9,540 nucleotides of DNA from Alphaproteobacteria bacterium (GTDB lineage Bacteria > Pseudomonadota > Alphaproteobacteria > Caulobacterales > Parvularculaceae), in NCBI GenBank assembly GCA_030428745.1, contig JAUIEG010000063.1:1-9540 (forward strand), written 5' to 3'. The number at the start of each line of letters is the position of its first letter. Position 1 is the first letter of the stretch. Below, one piece after another: positions 1 to 6,801 of the stretch. Both the position numbers and the translations under genes were made by a program. The notes under the pieces were generated by a model that had not been told where the DNA came from, ran no database searches, and was given only the letters and a program-made list of their open reading frames with translations.

Positions 1-80
1 CGATTCTGGCCATAGGCCCCAATCTTGCACATATTGTTCCTACACCCAGCCCAAAAAACGCCGGGAAATATTGTCGTCAT

Positions 81-854
81 ATGACTAATGATTGGACAAA
101 CCTAGCAAATATTTACGCAAGAATGGGAGCGCCCATGCTTCCATCCCCGCCGGATGTCGACAGGGTTAACCGACTCATTGCCGAAAATAACCAGAATGTC
201 CTGATGCTGGGCGCCACGCCGCAATATGCGCGGCTTGGAGAGCGCCTGACAGCGCTGGACGGCACAGCAAAAATGATCGACGAATATTGGCCGCAAGCGG
301 ATGAAAATCGGCGCGCCATATTAGGTGATTGGCTATCTATGCCTTTCAGCGACGGCAAGTTCACCGCGATCATAGGCGACGGTTCACTCACCTCAGCCGC
401 CAACGGCTTGTCCAAACTGTTCCCCGAAGCGCGACGGGTTCTCGCGCCGGGCGGCGTTTTGGCCGTTCGATGCTTTTGCGCACCGGAACCTCCTGAAACA
501 ATAAAAGACATCATTGAGAGCCTGGCGACGCCCGATGCGAACCCGTTGTGCTTTCGAATGCGCATGGCGATGGCGATGGCGGCGTTACAGCCGAATTACG
601 TGTTTCCCATCCGCGACCTGGCGCTCATGTTCGATAGCCTTTTTCCTGACCGCAAAGCGCTTGCTGAAAAAACCGGCTGGCGCCGGGATGAAATCGACCG
701 CATCGACAGCATGAAATCCGCGACCTATTCCGTCGGCTTCCCCCCGCGATCGTGGCTTGGCGAGATGGCGGCGCAAACTTTCACCCGAGTGGAATTCGCC
801 GAAAGTGAAGGTTATCCGCTGGCTGAGCTTTGCCCGATCCTCGTCCTTGAATAA
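81..854 (+). CDS. Class I SAM-dependent methyltransferase, substrate unknown
   Basis: The 257-residue protein has the outline of a small Rossmann-fold methyltransferase. An N-terminal segment leads to a motif I-like loop at residues 40-52 (VLMLGATPQYARL), where the usual E/DxGxGxG glycine pattern is replaced by GATPQ. Next come an acidic position around residues 82-83 (LGDW), a motif IV-like strand at 94-100 (FTAIIGD) and the typical post-motif helix and turn ARRVLAPGGVLAVR at 117-130. The C-terminal part (about 155-250) is Met- and Ala-rich and probably forms the substrate cap. The substrate cannot be read from the sequence. The ATG at 81 has no clear Shine-Dalgarno, so the start is less certain than the frame; an in-frame ATG at 123 would remove 14 residues. 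The gene ends 6 bp before the convergent dioxygenase gene, with no hairpin terminator between them. Only 80 bp of upstream sequence is visible, so operon membership is unknown. Confidence 0.8.
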   Translation: MTNDWTNLANIYARMGAPMLPSPPDVDRVNRLIAENNQNVLMLGATPQYARLGERLTALDGTAKMIDEYWPQADENRRAILGDWLSMPFSDGKFTAIIGDGSLTSAANGLSKLFPEARRVLAPGGVLAVRCFCAPEPPETIKDIIESLATPDANPLCFRMRMAMAMAALQPNYVFPIRDLALMFDSLFPDRKALAEKTGWRRDEIDRIDSMKSATYSVGFPPRSWLGEMAAQTFTRVEFAESEGYPLAELCPILVLE

Positions 855-860
855 AGCCGC

Positions 861-1529
861 CTACACATCCGCCCACATCTGCAACAAATTGGCCGACGCC
901 TTGGCGAGCAGGTCTGAATTTTTCGACTTTCCGTATTGATCGAAAAGATCGAGCCGCGCCACATTCAAATCGTAAAGGATTTCCCGCCTCTTTGCGTCGC
1001 GCACCATGCTCTGGGCCCAGCCAACGGCGGCGAGGCGTTCGCCGCGCGTGACTTCCGCAACACGGTGCAGGCTCGTTGACGGATAGACGATCATTGATCC
1101 CGCCGGCAGCTTGACGTCGAGCTCGCCTACGCCATCCATGATAATGAGCTCACCGCCGTCATAAGCATCCGGTTCGTTGAGGAACAACGTGAAAGACACA
1201 TCACGGCGCATTTGCCCGCCGCCGGAAATCGGATGATCCACATGGGCGCCGTAGGACATGCCCGGCTTGTATCGGCTCAGCATTATCGGCGACAATTTTA
1301 CCGGCCGCGTTGCGAGCCGAAATTCCTGATGCCGGAAGATCTCATCGCCGATCATTTTCCGGATAGGCGCAGCCTCCGGATCGTCGGGGACAGCCTGTTC
1401 GTTATCTTTGACGAGCTTCGCCTGCGCCCCGGCGCTGGCGCGACCGTCGCGAAAGGCGATGCGTTCAAAGGCGGCCCGCGCATCGCGCACGGCTTCGGGT
1501 GAGAGAATATTGTCAAAAGCGAGGATCAT
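861..1529 (-). CDS. PKHD-type Fe(II)/2-oxoglutarate dioxygenase, YbiX/PiuC family
   Basis: The 222 residues match the usual length of the YbiX/PiuC family of 2-oxoglutarate- and Fe(II)-dependent hydroxylases. The facial triad is visible as H96-x-D98 (GAHVDH) and H155 (TSLHRV). R165 in TRGERLAAVGW is the likely ligand for the 2-oxoglutarate carboxylate. The conserved segments LSRYKPGMSYGAHVDHP and VSFTLFLNEPDAYDGGEL lie in the expected order, followed by a helical C-terminal domain. The protein is cytosolic, with no signal peptide. In other bacteria the family is often iron-regulated and sits beside TonB-dependent siderophore receptors; no such receptor is in this window. The start at 1529 gives the family's usual N-terminus. 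It has no good Shine-Dalgarno, and a TATAAG box lies only 6 bases upstream of the ATG, which would suit a leaderless message. The natural substrate of the family is not settled. Confidence 0.93.
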   Translation of the reverse strand: MILAFDNILSPEAVRDARAAFERIAFRDGRASAGAQAKLVKDNEQAVPDDPEAAPIRKMIGDEIFRHQEFRLATRPVKLSPIMLSRYKPGMSYGAHVDHPISGGGQMRRDVSFTLFLNEPDAYDGGELIIMDGVGELDVKLPAGSMIVYPSTSLHRVAEVTRGERLAAVGWAQSMVRDAKRREILYDLNVARLDLFDQYGKSKNSDLLAKASANLLQMWADV

Positions 1530-1534
1530 GATCG

Positions 1535-1540
1535 TCTTAT
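1535..1540 (-). promoter_or_regulatory. Possible -10 box immediately upstream of the dioxygenase start
   Basis: On the minus strand TATAAG is followed by six bases and then the ATG of the dioxygenase gene. If this is the -10 element, transcription would begin at or next to the start codon and the message would be leaderless. No convincing -35 hexamer lies 16-18 bases upstream. An imperfect inverted repeat (GACGCC at 1550-1555, GGCGTC at 1566-1571) occupies the expected -35 area and could be an operator. Both ideas are inference. Confidence 0.3.
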
Positions 1541-1626
1541 AGCGCGAGCGACGCCCCTATGGCGAGGCGTCTACTCACCGCAGCTCATCTCGACATTCTC
1601 CGGCAATAGTGACATCGCTCCTCATC

Positions 1627-1630
1627 AGGA
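1627..1630 (+). promoter_or_regulatory. Ribosome binding site deciding the AEC transporter start
   Basis: AGGA ends 5 bases before the ATG at 1636. The longer reading frame could begin at a GTG at 1609, but that has no comparable site, and the nine extra residues (TSLLIRKP type) would place charges ahead of the first membrane segment. The ATG is preferred. Confidence 0.65.
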
Positions 1631-1635
1631 AGCCC

Positions 1636-2571
1636 ATGACCGCTATTCTCACCATCGTCGCGCCTGTCTTTTTCCTCATCGCCTGCGGCTACGCCGCTGC
1701 GAAGTCCGGGCTTATCGGCCGCGAGGGCGCCAAGGGGCTCAACGACTTCGTCCTTTATTTCTGCGTTCCGCCGCTGCTGTTTCGCACCATGCAGTCGGTG
1801 GAGATGAGCGTTTCGGCGACAGGCGTATGGGGCGCCTATTACACCGCCGCCGGGATGATCTGGCTCATTGTCGCGCTCGGCGCCAAGCGCGTTCAGGGCC
1901 TTGGCGATGCTGGCGGGTCGGCCACCGCATTCGCATCGACCTTCGGGAATCTCGGCATGATGGGGCTGTCGATCGCCTATCTCTCCTTCGGAGAAGAGGG
2001 CCTCATCATCGCCGCATTGATCATCGCGGTTCATGCAGCCAGCCACTGGTTTGTGGGGACCCTTTGGGCCGAACTCTCGAACGCAGAACACGGGATCAAT
2101 ATTGCGGCGACAACGGGCGGCGTTCTCGTCTCGCTGGCGAAGAACCCGGTGGTGCTCGCACTCGCCGCCGGCGCATTATGGAACGCAGGCGGCTGGACAA
2201 TGCCCGCAATTGGGTCGCGGATTATCGATCTCGGCGGTGATGCGGCGATCCCGACGGGGCTCTTCGCCCTTGGCCTTGCCGTCGCCGCTTACCCCTTGCG
2301 CGGCGCCGCAGCCGGGGTCGCGACCATCATGATCCTCAAAATGGCTGTGTTCCCGCTCATCGCCTGGGCGCTTGCGTATTTTGTGTTTCATCTGCCGCCG
2401 CGAGAGACCGCGCTAGTAACGCTTTTCGCGGCCCTGCCCACGGGCATGAACCCTTATCTTTTCGCCGTAAAATTCAATGCTAGCGTCGCCGCCGTTTCCG
2501 GCGCCATCGCGCTTGGCATTATGCTTTCCATACTCACCATACCCTTCGTGCTCTGGCTGGTTGGCGCATAA
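1636..2571 (+). CDS. AEC (auxin efflux carrier) family transporter
   Basis: The 311-residue integral membrane protein has about ten hydrophobic segments in the two-block arrangement of the AEC family. Recognisable features are the first helix with VAPVFFLIACGYAAAKSGL, then LNDFVLYFCVPPLLFRTM (the family's conserved Pro-containing segment near residues 35-52), FGNLGMMGLSIAYL in the middle of the N-terminal half, and LPTGMNPYLFAVKF near residues 273-286 in the C-terminal half. Family members are secondary carriers that move organic anions such as malate or malonate, or auxin-like compounds, across the inner membrane; the substrate here is not predictable. The length (about 310) is normal. The gene diverges from the dioxygenase gene across about 106 bp and is followed directly by a strong hairpin terminator, so it is probably a single-gene transcript. 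Confidence 0.92.
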   Translation: MTAILTIVAPVFFLIACGYAAAKSGLIGREGAKGLNDFVLYFCVPPLLFRTMQSVEMSVSATGVWGAYYTAAGMIWLIVALGAKRVQGLGDAGGSATAFASTFGNLGMMGLSIAYLSFGEEGLIIAALIIAVHAASHWFVGTLWAELSNAEHGINIAATTGGVLVSLAKNPVVLALAAGALWNAGGWTMPAIGSRIIDLGGDAAIPTGLFALGLAVAAYPLRGAAAGVATIMILKMAVFPLIAWALAYFVFHLPPRETALVTLFAALPTGMNPYLFAVKFNASVAAVSGAIALGIMLSILTIPFVLWLVGA

Positions 2572-2572
2572 A

Positions 2573-2600
2573 AAAACCGGCGCTCGACGGCGCCGGTTTT
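2573..2600. terminator. Bidirectional rho-independent terminator
   Basis: An 11-bp perfect stem (AAAACCGGCGC at 2573-2583, GCGCCGGTTTT at 2590-2600) encloses a 6-base loop. The A-tract and T-tract on the outer sides give a U-run in both directions. It starts 2 bp after the AEC transporter stop and lies 22 bp beyond the lipoprotein stop on the other strand, so it can end both convergent transcripts. Confidence 0.9.
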
Positions 2601-2622
2601 CTCACTGATCATCTGTTGAGCG

Positions 2623-2955
2623 TTAGCCTTGCGGCTCTTCCTCAACTTCATCTTCCATTTCTTCAGCGGCTTCATCCACAGCATCGCCGAACTCGTCGGC
2701 CGCTTCTTCAGCAGCGTCGCTGGCGTCATCAGCGGCGTCTTCTGCGCCTTCTTCAATATCTTCGGCGGTCTCGTCGATAGCGTCGCCCATCTCATCGGCC
2801 ACATCCTCGGCGTCTTCGCCCGCTTCCTCCGCAGCATCAGCGGCGTCGTCAGCAGCTTCTTCCATTTTTTCTTCCGCGGTCGGCTCACCGCAGGCGGCTA
2901 GCCCCGTGGCGGCGAAAACAAAGGCGGCGCTCATCAAAAGTCGTTTCGTGTTCAT
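2623..2955 (-). CDS. Small acidic alanine-rich lipoprotein with an internal duplication
   Basis: The start at 2955 gives a 110-residue protein with a lipoprotein signal: basic N-terminus (MNTKR), hydrophobic stretch, then the lipobox L19-A-A-C22. Cys22 would be lipidated, and Gly23 at +2 favours outer-membrane sorting by the E. coli rule. A Shine-Dalgarno AAGAGGG (2962-2968 on the complement) lies 6 bases before the ATG. The mature part of 88 residues is almost only Ala, Glu and Asp: roughly half the residues are acidic and there is a single Lys (K30). Hydrophobic residues recur every 3-4 positions (V52, M56, I60, I67; F89, V93, M100, V104), as in a long amphipathic helix. Residues 34-69 and 74-102 are a degenerate duplication. 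The function is unknown; a coiled-coil periplasmic spacer or cation-binding protein is possible. The frame also extends further upstream, into the 3' part of metY, but the signal peptide and ribosome site fix this start. Confidence 0.82.
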   Translation of the reverse strand: MNTKRLLMSAAFVFAATGLAACGEPTAEEKMEEAADDAADAAEEAGEDAEDVADEMGDAIDETAEDIEEGAEDAADDASDAAEEAADEFGDAVDEAAEEMEDEVEEEPQG

Positions 2956-3079
2956 AATGGACCCTCTTACGTTAATCTTCCCCGGCGCTAACACCAGCAC
3001 ACGCCATAAGTTCGCTCTTAACACACAAATACACGCCAAGATACGGAAAAGCTTCTCTTTTTCATCCGTGCGCGGCGTT

Positions 3080-4369
3080 CTATGCTTTCGCCAGCGCTTG
3101 GTCGAGGTCGGCGATGATGTCGCTTGCGGTTTCAATGCCGACAGAAAGGCGCACGACATCAGGCCCGGCGCCGGCGGCGACTTTTTGTTCATCCGTCAAC
3201 TGACGATGGGTCGTTGACGCCGGATGGATGATCAGGCTTTTGGCGTCGCCCACATTGGCGAGATGGCTAAAAAGCTTCACGTTCTTGACGACCTCAACGC
3301 CGGATCCATAGCCGCCTTTAAGGCCGAAAGTGAACACTGAGCCGGCGCCCTTGGGCGCGACCTTTTTCATCAGCGCGTAATGCGGGCTCGATTCAAGCCC
3401 CGCATACGCCACCCAGGCGACCTTGTCGTGACCTTCAAGATATTGCGCGACCTTCAGCGCGTTTTCGCAATGACGCTCCATACGCAAGGACAATGTCTCA
3501 ATCCCTTGCAAAATCATGAATGAATTGAACGGCGAAATCGCCGGACCAAGCGCGCGCAGACCAAGCACGCGGCAAGCGATGGCGAACGCAATCGGCCCGA
3601 AGGTCGGATAAAACTCGACGCCATGGTAATCGGCGTTGGGCTCGACGAGATGCTTGAAGCGCGCATCCGACGACCAGTCGAAATTGCCGCCATCGACGAT
3701 CACCCCACCCATGGAGGTGCCATGCCCGCCCAGGAATTTTGTCAGGGAATGGACGACGATATTGGCGCCAAGCTCAATCGGGCGGCAGAGATAAGGTGAA
3801 GCCAGCGTATTATCGACGATGAGCGGCACGCCGGCTTCTTTGGCGACGGCGGCAATCGCCGCAATATCCGTCGGCGCGCCCGCAGGGTTGGCGAAGCTTT
3901 CGATGAAGATCGCTTTGGTTTTCGGCCCCACGGCTTTGCGGAAACTTTCCGGGTCCGCGCCGTCCGCCCAGTCGACCTCCCAGCCGAAGCGTTTGAAGGC
4001 GTGATCGAACTGATTGACCGAGCCGCCATAAAGCTGTCGCGCAGCGACGTAACGATCCCCCGGCTCCAAGAGCGTATGCAGCACCGTAAGCTGCGCCGCA
4101 TGACCTGACGCGACGGCGAGCGCCGCCGTGCCGCCCTCAAGCGCGGCGACCCGCTGTTCGAGGACATCCGTCGTCGGATTCATGATCCGCGTATAGACAT
4201 TGCCGAATTCTTCGAGATTGAAGAGCCGGGCCGCCTGATCCACATCGTCGAAGACATAAGATGTGGTCTGATAGATCGGCGTCGCCCGCGATTTCGTCGT
4301 CGGGTCCGGCGCGGCGCCTGCATGGATCTGCGCGGTTTCAAAGCTGTAGGTCGGCGTTTCGTCAGTCAT
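3080..4369 (-). CDS. metY: O-acetylhomoserine sulfhydrylase (aminocarboxypropyltransferase)
   Basis: The 429-residue PLP enzyme belongs to the Cys/Met metabolism family and makes homocysteine from O-acetyl-L-homoserine and sulfide in the cytosol. The PLP lysine is K211 in VVHSLTKFLGGHGTSMGG. D186 in LIVDNTLASPYL is the pyridine-nitrogen partner. Y59 and R61 in NVYTRIMNPTTDVLEQRV contribute to the phosphate pocket of the neighbouring subunit. ASGHAAQ at 87-93 is the glycine-containing PLP loop, and the C-terminal STTHRQL carries the carboxylate-binding Arg. The N-terminus (F-E-T-x-Q-I-H-A-G) and the length near 430 favour MetY over the shorter MetB/MetZ forms. The ATG at 4369 has GGAGAG just upstream; the longer open frame to 4519 is non-coding leader that overlaps the cytochrome gene's 3' end. 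No SAM-II or other SAM riboswitch was recognised in the 127-bp gap upstream. The gene may be expressed alone. Confidence 0.95.
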   Translation of the reverse strand: MTDETPTYSFETAQIHAGAAPDPTTKSRATPIYQTTSYVFDDVDQAARLFNLEEFGNVYTRIMNPTTDVLEQRVAALEGGTAALAVASGHAAQLTVLHTLLEPGDRYVAARQLYGGSVNQFDHAFKRFGWEVDWADGADPESFRKAVGPKTKAIFIESFANPAGAPTDIAAIAAVAKEAGVPLIVDNTLASPYLCRPIELGANIVVHSLTKFLGGHGTSMGGVIVDGGNFDWSSDARFKHLVEPNADYHGVEFYPTFGPIAFAIACRVLGLRALGPAISPFNSFMILQGIETLSLRMERHCENALKVAQYLEGHDKVAWVAYAGLESSPHYALMKKVAPKGAGSVFTFGLKGGYGSGVEVVKNVKLFSHLANVGDAKSLIIHPASTTHRQLTDEQKVAAGAGPDVVRLSVGIETASDIIADLDQALAKA

Positions 4370-4496
4370 GTCTCTCTCCGCTGGTCCCCGCGAGACGGGA
4401 ACATTACAGCGCTTCCTTAGCGGGAAAGACGGGCGCGCGGTAGGGCGGATGCGGATCGTCAACCCGATTCCTGCGCCATAAACGGCCCGGCGAGTT

Positions 4497-5372
4497 TCAG
4501 GGCCGCCAGAACACCCCATCAGGAACGGGCTCGTCCACCAGCGAGGTGAGATAGAGATAAAGCGCGTCGATCTCTTGCTCAGACAGCTCAGGAAACCGGT
4601 CCGGCGCCACCAGCCGCATCAAGCCCAACTCACGCCCGCTCATGGCGACGCCGGTGGTGATCAGCTTTTCGAACTCCTCACGCGAATAGGCGGAGACAAT
4701 GATCAGATCAGGCGTCACCGCATCCCATAATGTCGCGCCGCGCAGATCGAGCCCGTGACACTCGTTGCACATGGTCATGGCGAGATATTCGCCGAAGGCG
4801 CGCTGGGGCTCAGCCTCAGCATCAACACGCAAAGGCGGCGCCGCATCCGCCCATTCTGCAAAGTGCGTTTCTTCGCCCGTAACAAAACTCCAGCGCGCGA
4901 TCCAGCCGAGTTTCGGTTTTGGCAAATCGATTTCCACTACCGGCGCCGAGCGCAAAAACGCGATCAGCGAGGCAAGGTCTTCGTCCGTCATGCGTGTAAA
5001 ATTATAAGACGGCATCGAGACCAACCCCTTGCCGTTTGCGCCAATTCCCTGACGGATCGCCGCTTCCAGCGTCGCGTTGTCATGCTCGCGCGCGTAAAGC
5101 GCCAGGTTCGGCGCGACCGCGCGTTCCGGCCAGTCCCATTGCTCGTCAAAATTCTTGCCCTGAAGCTGTTGCCCGTGACAGCCGAAACAGCCGCGCGTGC
5201 GCGCAATATGGCGGCCATGTTCGATAGAGGCGGCGTCCGTCGGGATCGGCGCATCGAACGGCGGATCGCGCGTCACATCGCGTAATTTCGCATCGCTCAA
5301 GAGATAGACGCCGCCAAGGCCCAAAACCGGCGCCGCAACGATCATCGCCGCAATCAAAATCAAAATGCGCAA
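4497..5372 (-). CDS. Membrane-anchored di-haem c-type cytochrome
   Basis: With a TTG start at 5372 the product is 291 residues: a hydrophobic N-terminus (MRILILIAAMIVAAPVLGLG) serving as signal or anchor, then two cytochrome c domains. The haem attachment sites are C62-x-x-C65-H66 (CFGCH) and C202-x-x-C205-H206 (CNECH). Likely axial methionines are M120 in LVSMPSY for the first haem and M244 or M252 for the second. The layout resembles the cytochrome subunits of periplasmic dehydrogenases and other two-domain cytochromes that pass electrons to the respiratory chain. No dehydrogenase or oxidase partner lies in the window, so its electron donor is unknown. The TTG is chosen because GGGGGAG sits 8 bases upstream and because it places the hydrophobic segment at the very N-terminus. 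An upstream TTG at 5414 has no such site and would put a polar extension ahead of the signal. The gene diverges from the TauE/SafE gene. Confidence 0.88.
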   Translation of the reverse strand: MRILILIAAMIVAAPVLGLGGVYLLSDAKLRDVTRDPPFDAPIPTDAASIEHGRHIARTRGCFGCHGQQLQGKNFDEQWDWPERAVAPNLALYAREHDNATLEAAIRQGIGANGKGLVSMPSYNFTRMTDEDLASLIAFLRSAPVVEIDLPKPKLGWIARWSFVTGEETHFAEWADAAPPLRVDAEAEPQRAFGEYLAMTMCNECHGLDLRGATLWDAVTPDLIIVSAYSREEFEKLITTGVAMSGRELGLMRLVAPDRFPELSEQEIDALYLYLTSLVDEPVPDGVFWRP

Positions 5373-5380
5373 AGCCGGCT

Positions 5381-5387
5381 CTCCCCC
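5381..5387 (-). promoter_or_regulatory. Ribosome binding site deciding the cytochrome TTG start
   Basis: GGGGGAG on the minus strand ends 8 bases before the TTG at 5372. No ATG lies between this site and the signal sequence; the first in-frame ATG (5345) would cut into the hydrophobic segment. This supports initiation at the rare TTG codon. Confidence 0.6.
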
Positions 5388-5486
5388 GATTGCCGCCGCG
5401 AATGTAGCAGGCAAATGACAGCCGGGGAACCGGATTGCTGCGCATCATGGCGCTTCCTTCCGGGCCGAACCCGCTAAACCGCTTTC

Positions 5487-6206
5487 ATGGTCTGGATTCT
5501 CCTTATTCTGTTCGTCGCCGCCATCCTGCAGGGCGCTGTGGGGTTTGGCTTCGCGCTGGTCGCCATGCCGGCGCTGGCGCTGCTGATGGATGCGCCTTCG
5601 GCGGCCGCGCTGGTGGCGCTCAGCGGCATTGCCTTGAGCACCGTGATGCTGATCCAGAACCGTAAGGGCCTGCATCTCAGCGAGGCCGCCGGGCTGATCG
5701 CCGCCGCCGCAGCGGGCGTTCCCCTCGGCGTTTTTCTCCTCGCCCATGCGCCGCGCGGACCGCTCCTCATCGCGCTCGGCATCATCATCATCGCCTTCAG
5801 CGTCTTTTCCCTGGCGCGCCCGGCGGCGATCGAAATCAAGGACCGGCGCTGGCGCTTCCCGGCCGGTTTCGCAGGCGGCTTGCTCGGCGGCGCCTATAAT
5901 ATTCCGGGCCCGCCGATCATTTTCTACGGCGCCATGCGCCGCTGGCCGCCGGAACGCTTTCTCGCGGTGACGCAGGCGTTCTTCTTGCCCGTGGCGATCA
6001 TGGTCGCGGCGGGCCACGCGGTCGCCGGTTTCTGGAGCCGGGAGTTGCTTGTCACCTGCGCCGCCAGCATTCCCGGCGTCGTCATTGCGAGCTTTATCGG
6101 CCGGCGCATCACCGCAGGCGCGTCGCCCGAAGCGCTGTCAAAGGCGGTCTACGGATTATGCCTTGTCCTCGGCGTCGTCATTCTGGCGATGAATCTGGGC
6201 GGATAA
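5487..6206 (+). CDS. TauE/SafE family (sulfite exporter-like) membrane permease
   Basis: The 239-residue protein has seven to eight hydrophobic segments arranged as two related halves. Each half carries the family's glycine-rich motif: LQGAVGFGFALVAMPAL at residues 14-30, and GLLGGAYNIPGPPIIFYG at about 131-148. A short charged loop (residues 116-123, EIKDRRWR) joins the halves on what is probably the cytoplasmic side. TauE/SafE proteins sit in the inner membrane and export small anions such as sulfite, sulfoacetate or related organosulfur compounds; many members have no assigned substrate. The length is close to the family norm. The ATG at 5487 begins directly at the first membrane helix but has no strong Shine-Dalgarno. 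The gene ends 11 bp before the convergent MAPEG gene. The nearby metY gives a loose sulfur link, which is inference only. Confidence 0.9.
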   Translation: MVWILLILFVAAILQGAVGFGFALVAMPALALLMDAPSAAALVALSGIALSTVMLIQNRKGLHLSEAAGLIAAAAAGVPLGVFLLAHAPRGPLLIALGIIIIAFSVFSLARPAAIEIKDRRWRFPAGFAGGLLGGAYNIPGPPIIFYGAMRRWPPERFLAVTQAFFLPVAIMVAAGHAVAGFWSRELLVTCAASIPGVVIASFIGRRITAGASPEALSKAVYGLCLVLGVVILAMNLGG

Positions 6207-6217
6207 TCTCCCCCGCG

Positions 6218-6628
6218 CTAGAACAAAGACGCTGCGTGCACGACCAGCACAATGGAGAGGACAGCGCCGGTGATATAAGTGCCGAGCGCGCCGATGAATT
6301 TTAAGGGGTTCGCCGTGTGAATGCTCTCACTCGTCAGCACCCCAACGGCGTGAATATAGCGCGCGGCGACGGCGGCGAGCATCAGCGCCGCCACCCATAA
6401 GGGCATCAACGGCAGGCGCAAGCCCAGCGCAAGGATCAACAGCGACAGCATCGGCGCATATTCGATGCAATTGCCATGGGCGCGGATCGCCTTTCTGAGC
6501 GGGCTTTTCGGATCGCCTTCATGCTCATGCTGGGTGTGCATCACCGAGCCGCGAATGCGGCTGACATTGAACCCGAGGAGAAACACCAACAGGCCCATCA
6601 GGCCGACAGACAAGAGCGCATAAGGCAT
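6218..6628 (-). CDS. MAPEG family membrane protein
   Basis: The 136-residue protein has four hydrophobic helices. It carries the signature R49-A-H-G-N-C-I-E-Y57 followed by APMLSLLILALGL, which is the glutathione-site helix pattern of the MAPEG superfamily (membrane-associated proteins in eicosanoid and glutathione metabolism). Bacterial members of this size sit in the inner membrane, and some have glutathione transferase or peroxidase activity; the reaction here is not known. The loop at 31-45 is polar and His/Glu-rich (HTQHEHEG). The ATG at 6628 is chosen because AAGGAA lies 8 bases upstream; a TTG two codons earlier would be only about 2 bases from that site. The gene runs tail to tail with the TauE/SafE gene. 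Its upstream region is the long structured gap described separately. Confidence 0.9.
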   Translation of the reverse strand: MPYALLSVGLMGLLVFLLGFNVSRIRGSVMHTQHEHEGDPKSPLRKAIRAHGNCIEYAPMLSLLILALGLRLPLMPLWVAALMLAAVAARYIHAVGVLTSESIHTANPLKFIGALGTYITGAVLSIVLVVHAASLF

Positions 6629-6635
6629 GAGCAAA

Positions 6636-6641
6636 TTCCTT
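6636..6641 (-). promoter_or_regulatory. Ribosome binding site deciding the MAPEG start
   Basis: AAGGAA on the minus strand sits 8 bases before the ATG at 6628. It is too close to the TTG at 6634 to serve that codon, so the ATG is preferred. Confidence 0.6.
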
Positions 6642-6741
6642 TCGAGATTGCCTCCGGCTTAACGGCGTTCAGGGCCCGGAACAAGCGCACATAACCGAAC
6701 CTCGCCGCGCTCCCGAGGGAACCGAACGCATCAGAGGAGAG

Positions 6742-6780
6742 GTGCGGGGCGTGAAACGTCCATCGCACTTTTAAGTTTTT
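6742..6780 (+). terminator. Strong plus-strand rho-independent terminator with no visible gene
   Basis: GTGCG (6742-6746) pairs with CGCAC (6764-6768), and GGGCGT (6747-6752) pairs with ACGTCC (6756-6761) with one G-U pair, around a GAA loop. The T-rich tract TTTTAAGTTTTT follows at 6769-6780. This is a textbook intrinsic terminator for plus-strand transcription. The nearest plus-strand gene (TauE/SafE) ends more than 500 bp upstream, with the whole MAPEG gene lying antisense between them. It could end read-through from there, or a small RNA made from 6630-6770. Confidence 0.7.
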
Positions 6781-6801
6781 AAGGGCGCATCACGCCCCGC
6801 A
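6743..6801. repeat. Perfect 12-nt inverted repeat competing with the terminator hairpin
   Basis: TGCGGGGCGTGA (6743-6754) is exactly complementary to TCACGCCCCGCA (6790-6801), with 35 bases between. The first arm is the same DNA that forms the left side of the plus-strand terminator, so the two structures exclude each other in RNA. On the minus strand the 6790-6801 arm would be transcribed first, which is the order expected of a leader upstream of the MAPEG gene. Confidence 0.65.

Noticed and set aside
31..74. A direct repeat ATATTGT at 31-37 and 68-74 upstream of the methyltransferase.
   Set aside because: Seven bases in AT-rich leader sequence is within chance expectation and gives no dyad.
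1585..2091. A 168-codon minus-strand frame across the AEC transporter.
   Set aside because: It is antisense to a clearly recognisable permease, with no motif and an improbable Glu/Gly/Arg-rich product.
2629..2901. A 90-codon plus-strand frame encoding a very hydrophobic, Phe-rich peptide, suggesting a membrane protein antisense to the lipoprotein.
   Set aside because: It is the complement of Glu/Asp/Ala codons (GAA, GAT and GCx read backwards give Phe, Ile, Val, Ser and Gly). The opposite strand has a lipobox, signal peptide and ribosome site, so this is a compositional shadow.
4370..4496. A SAM-II or other methionine-pathway riboswitch upstream of metY.
   Set aside because: The gap has a CGCTAAGGAAGCG stretch but not the stem-and-pseudoknot layout of SAM-II, and no SAM/SAH element was recognised. 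A TTGACG at 4457-4462 lacks a partner -10.
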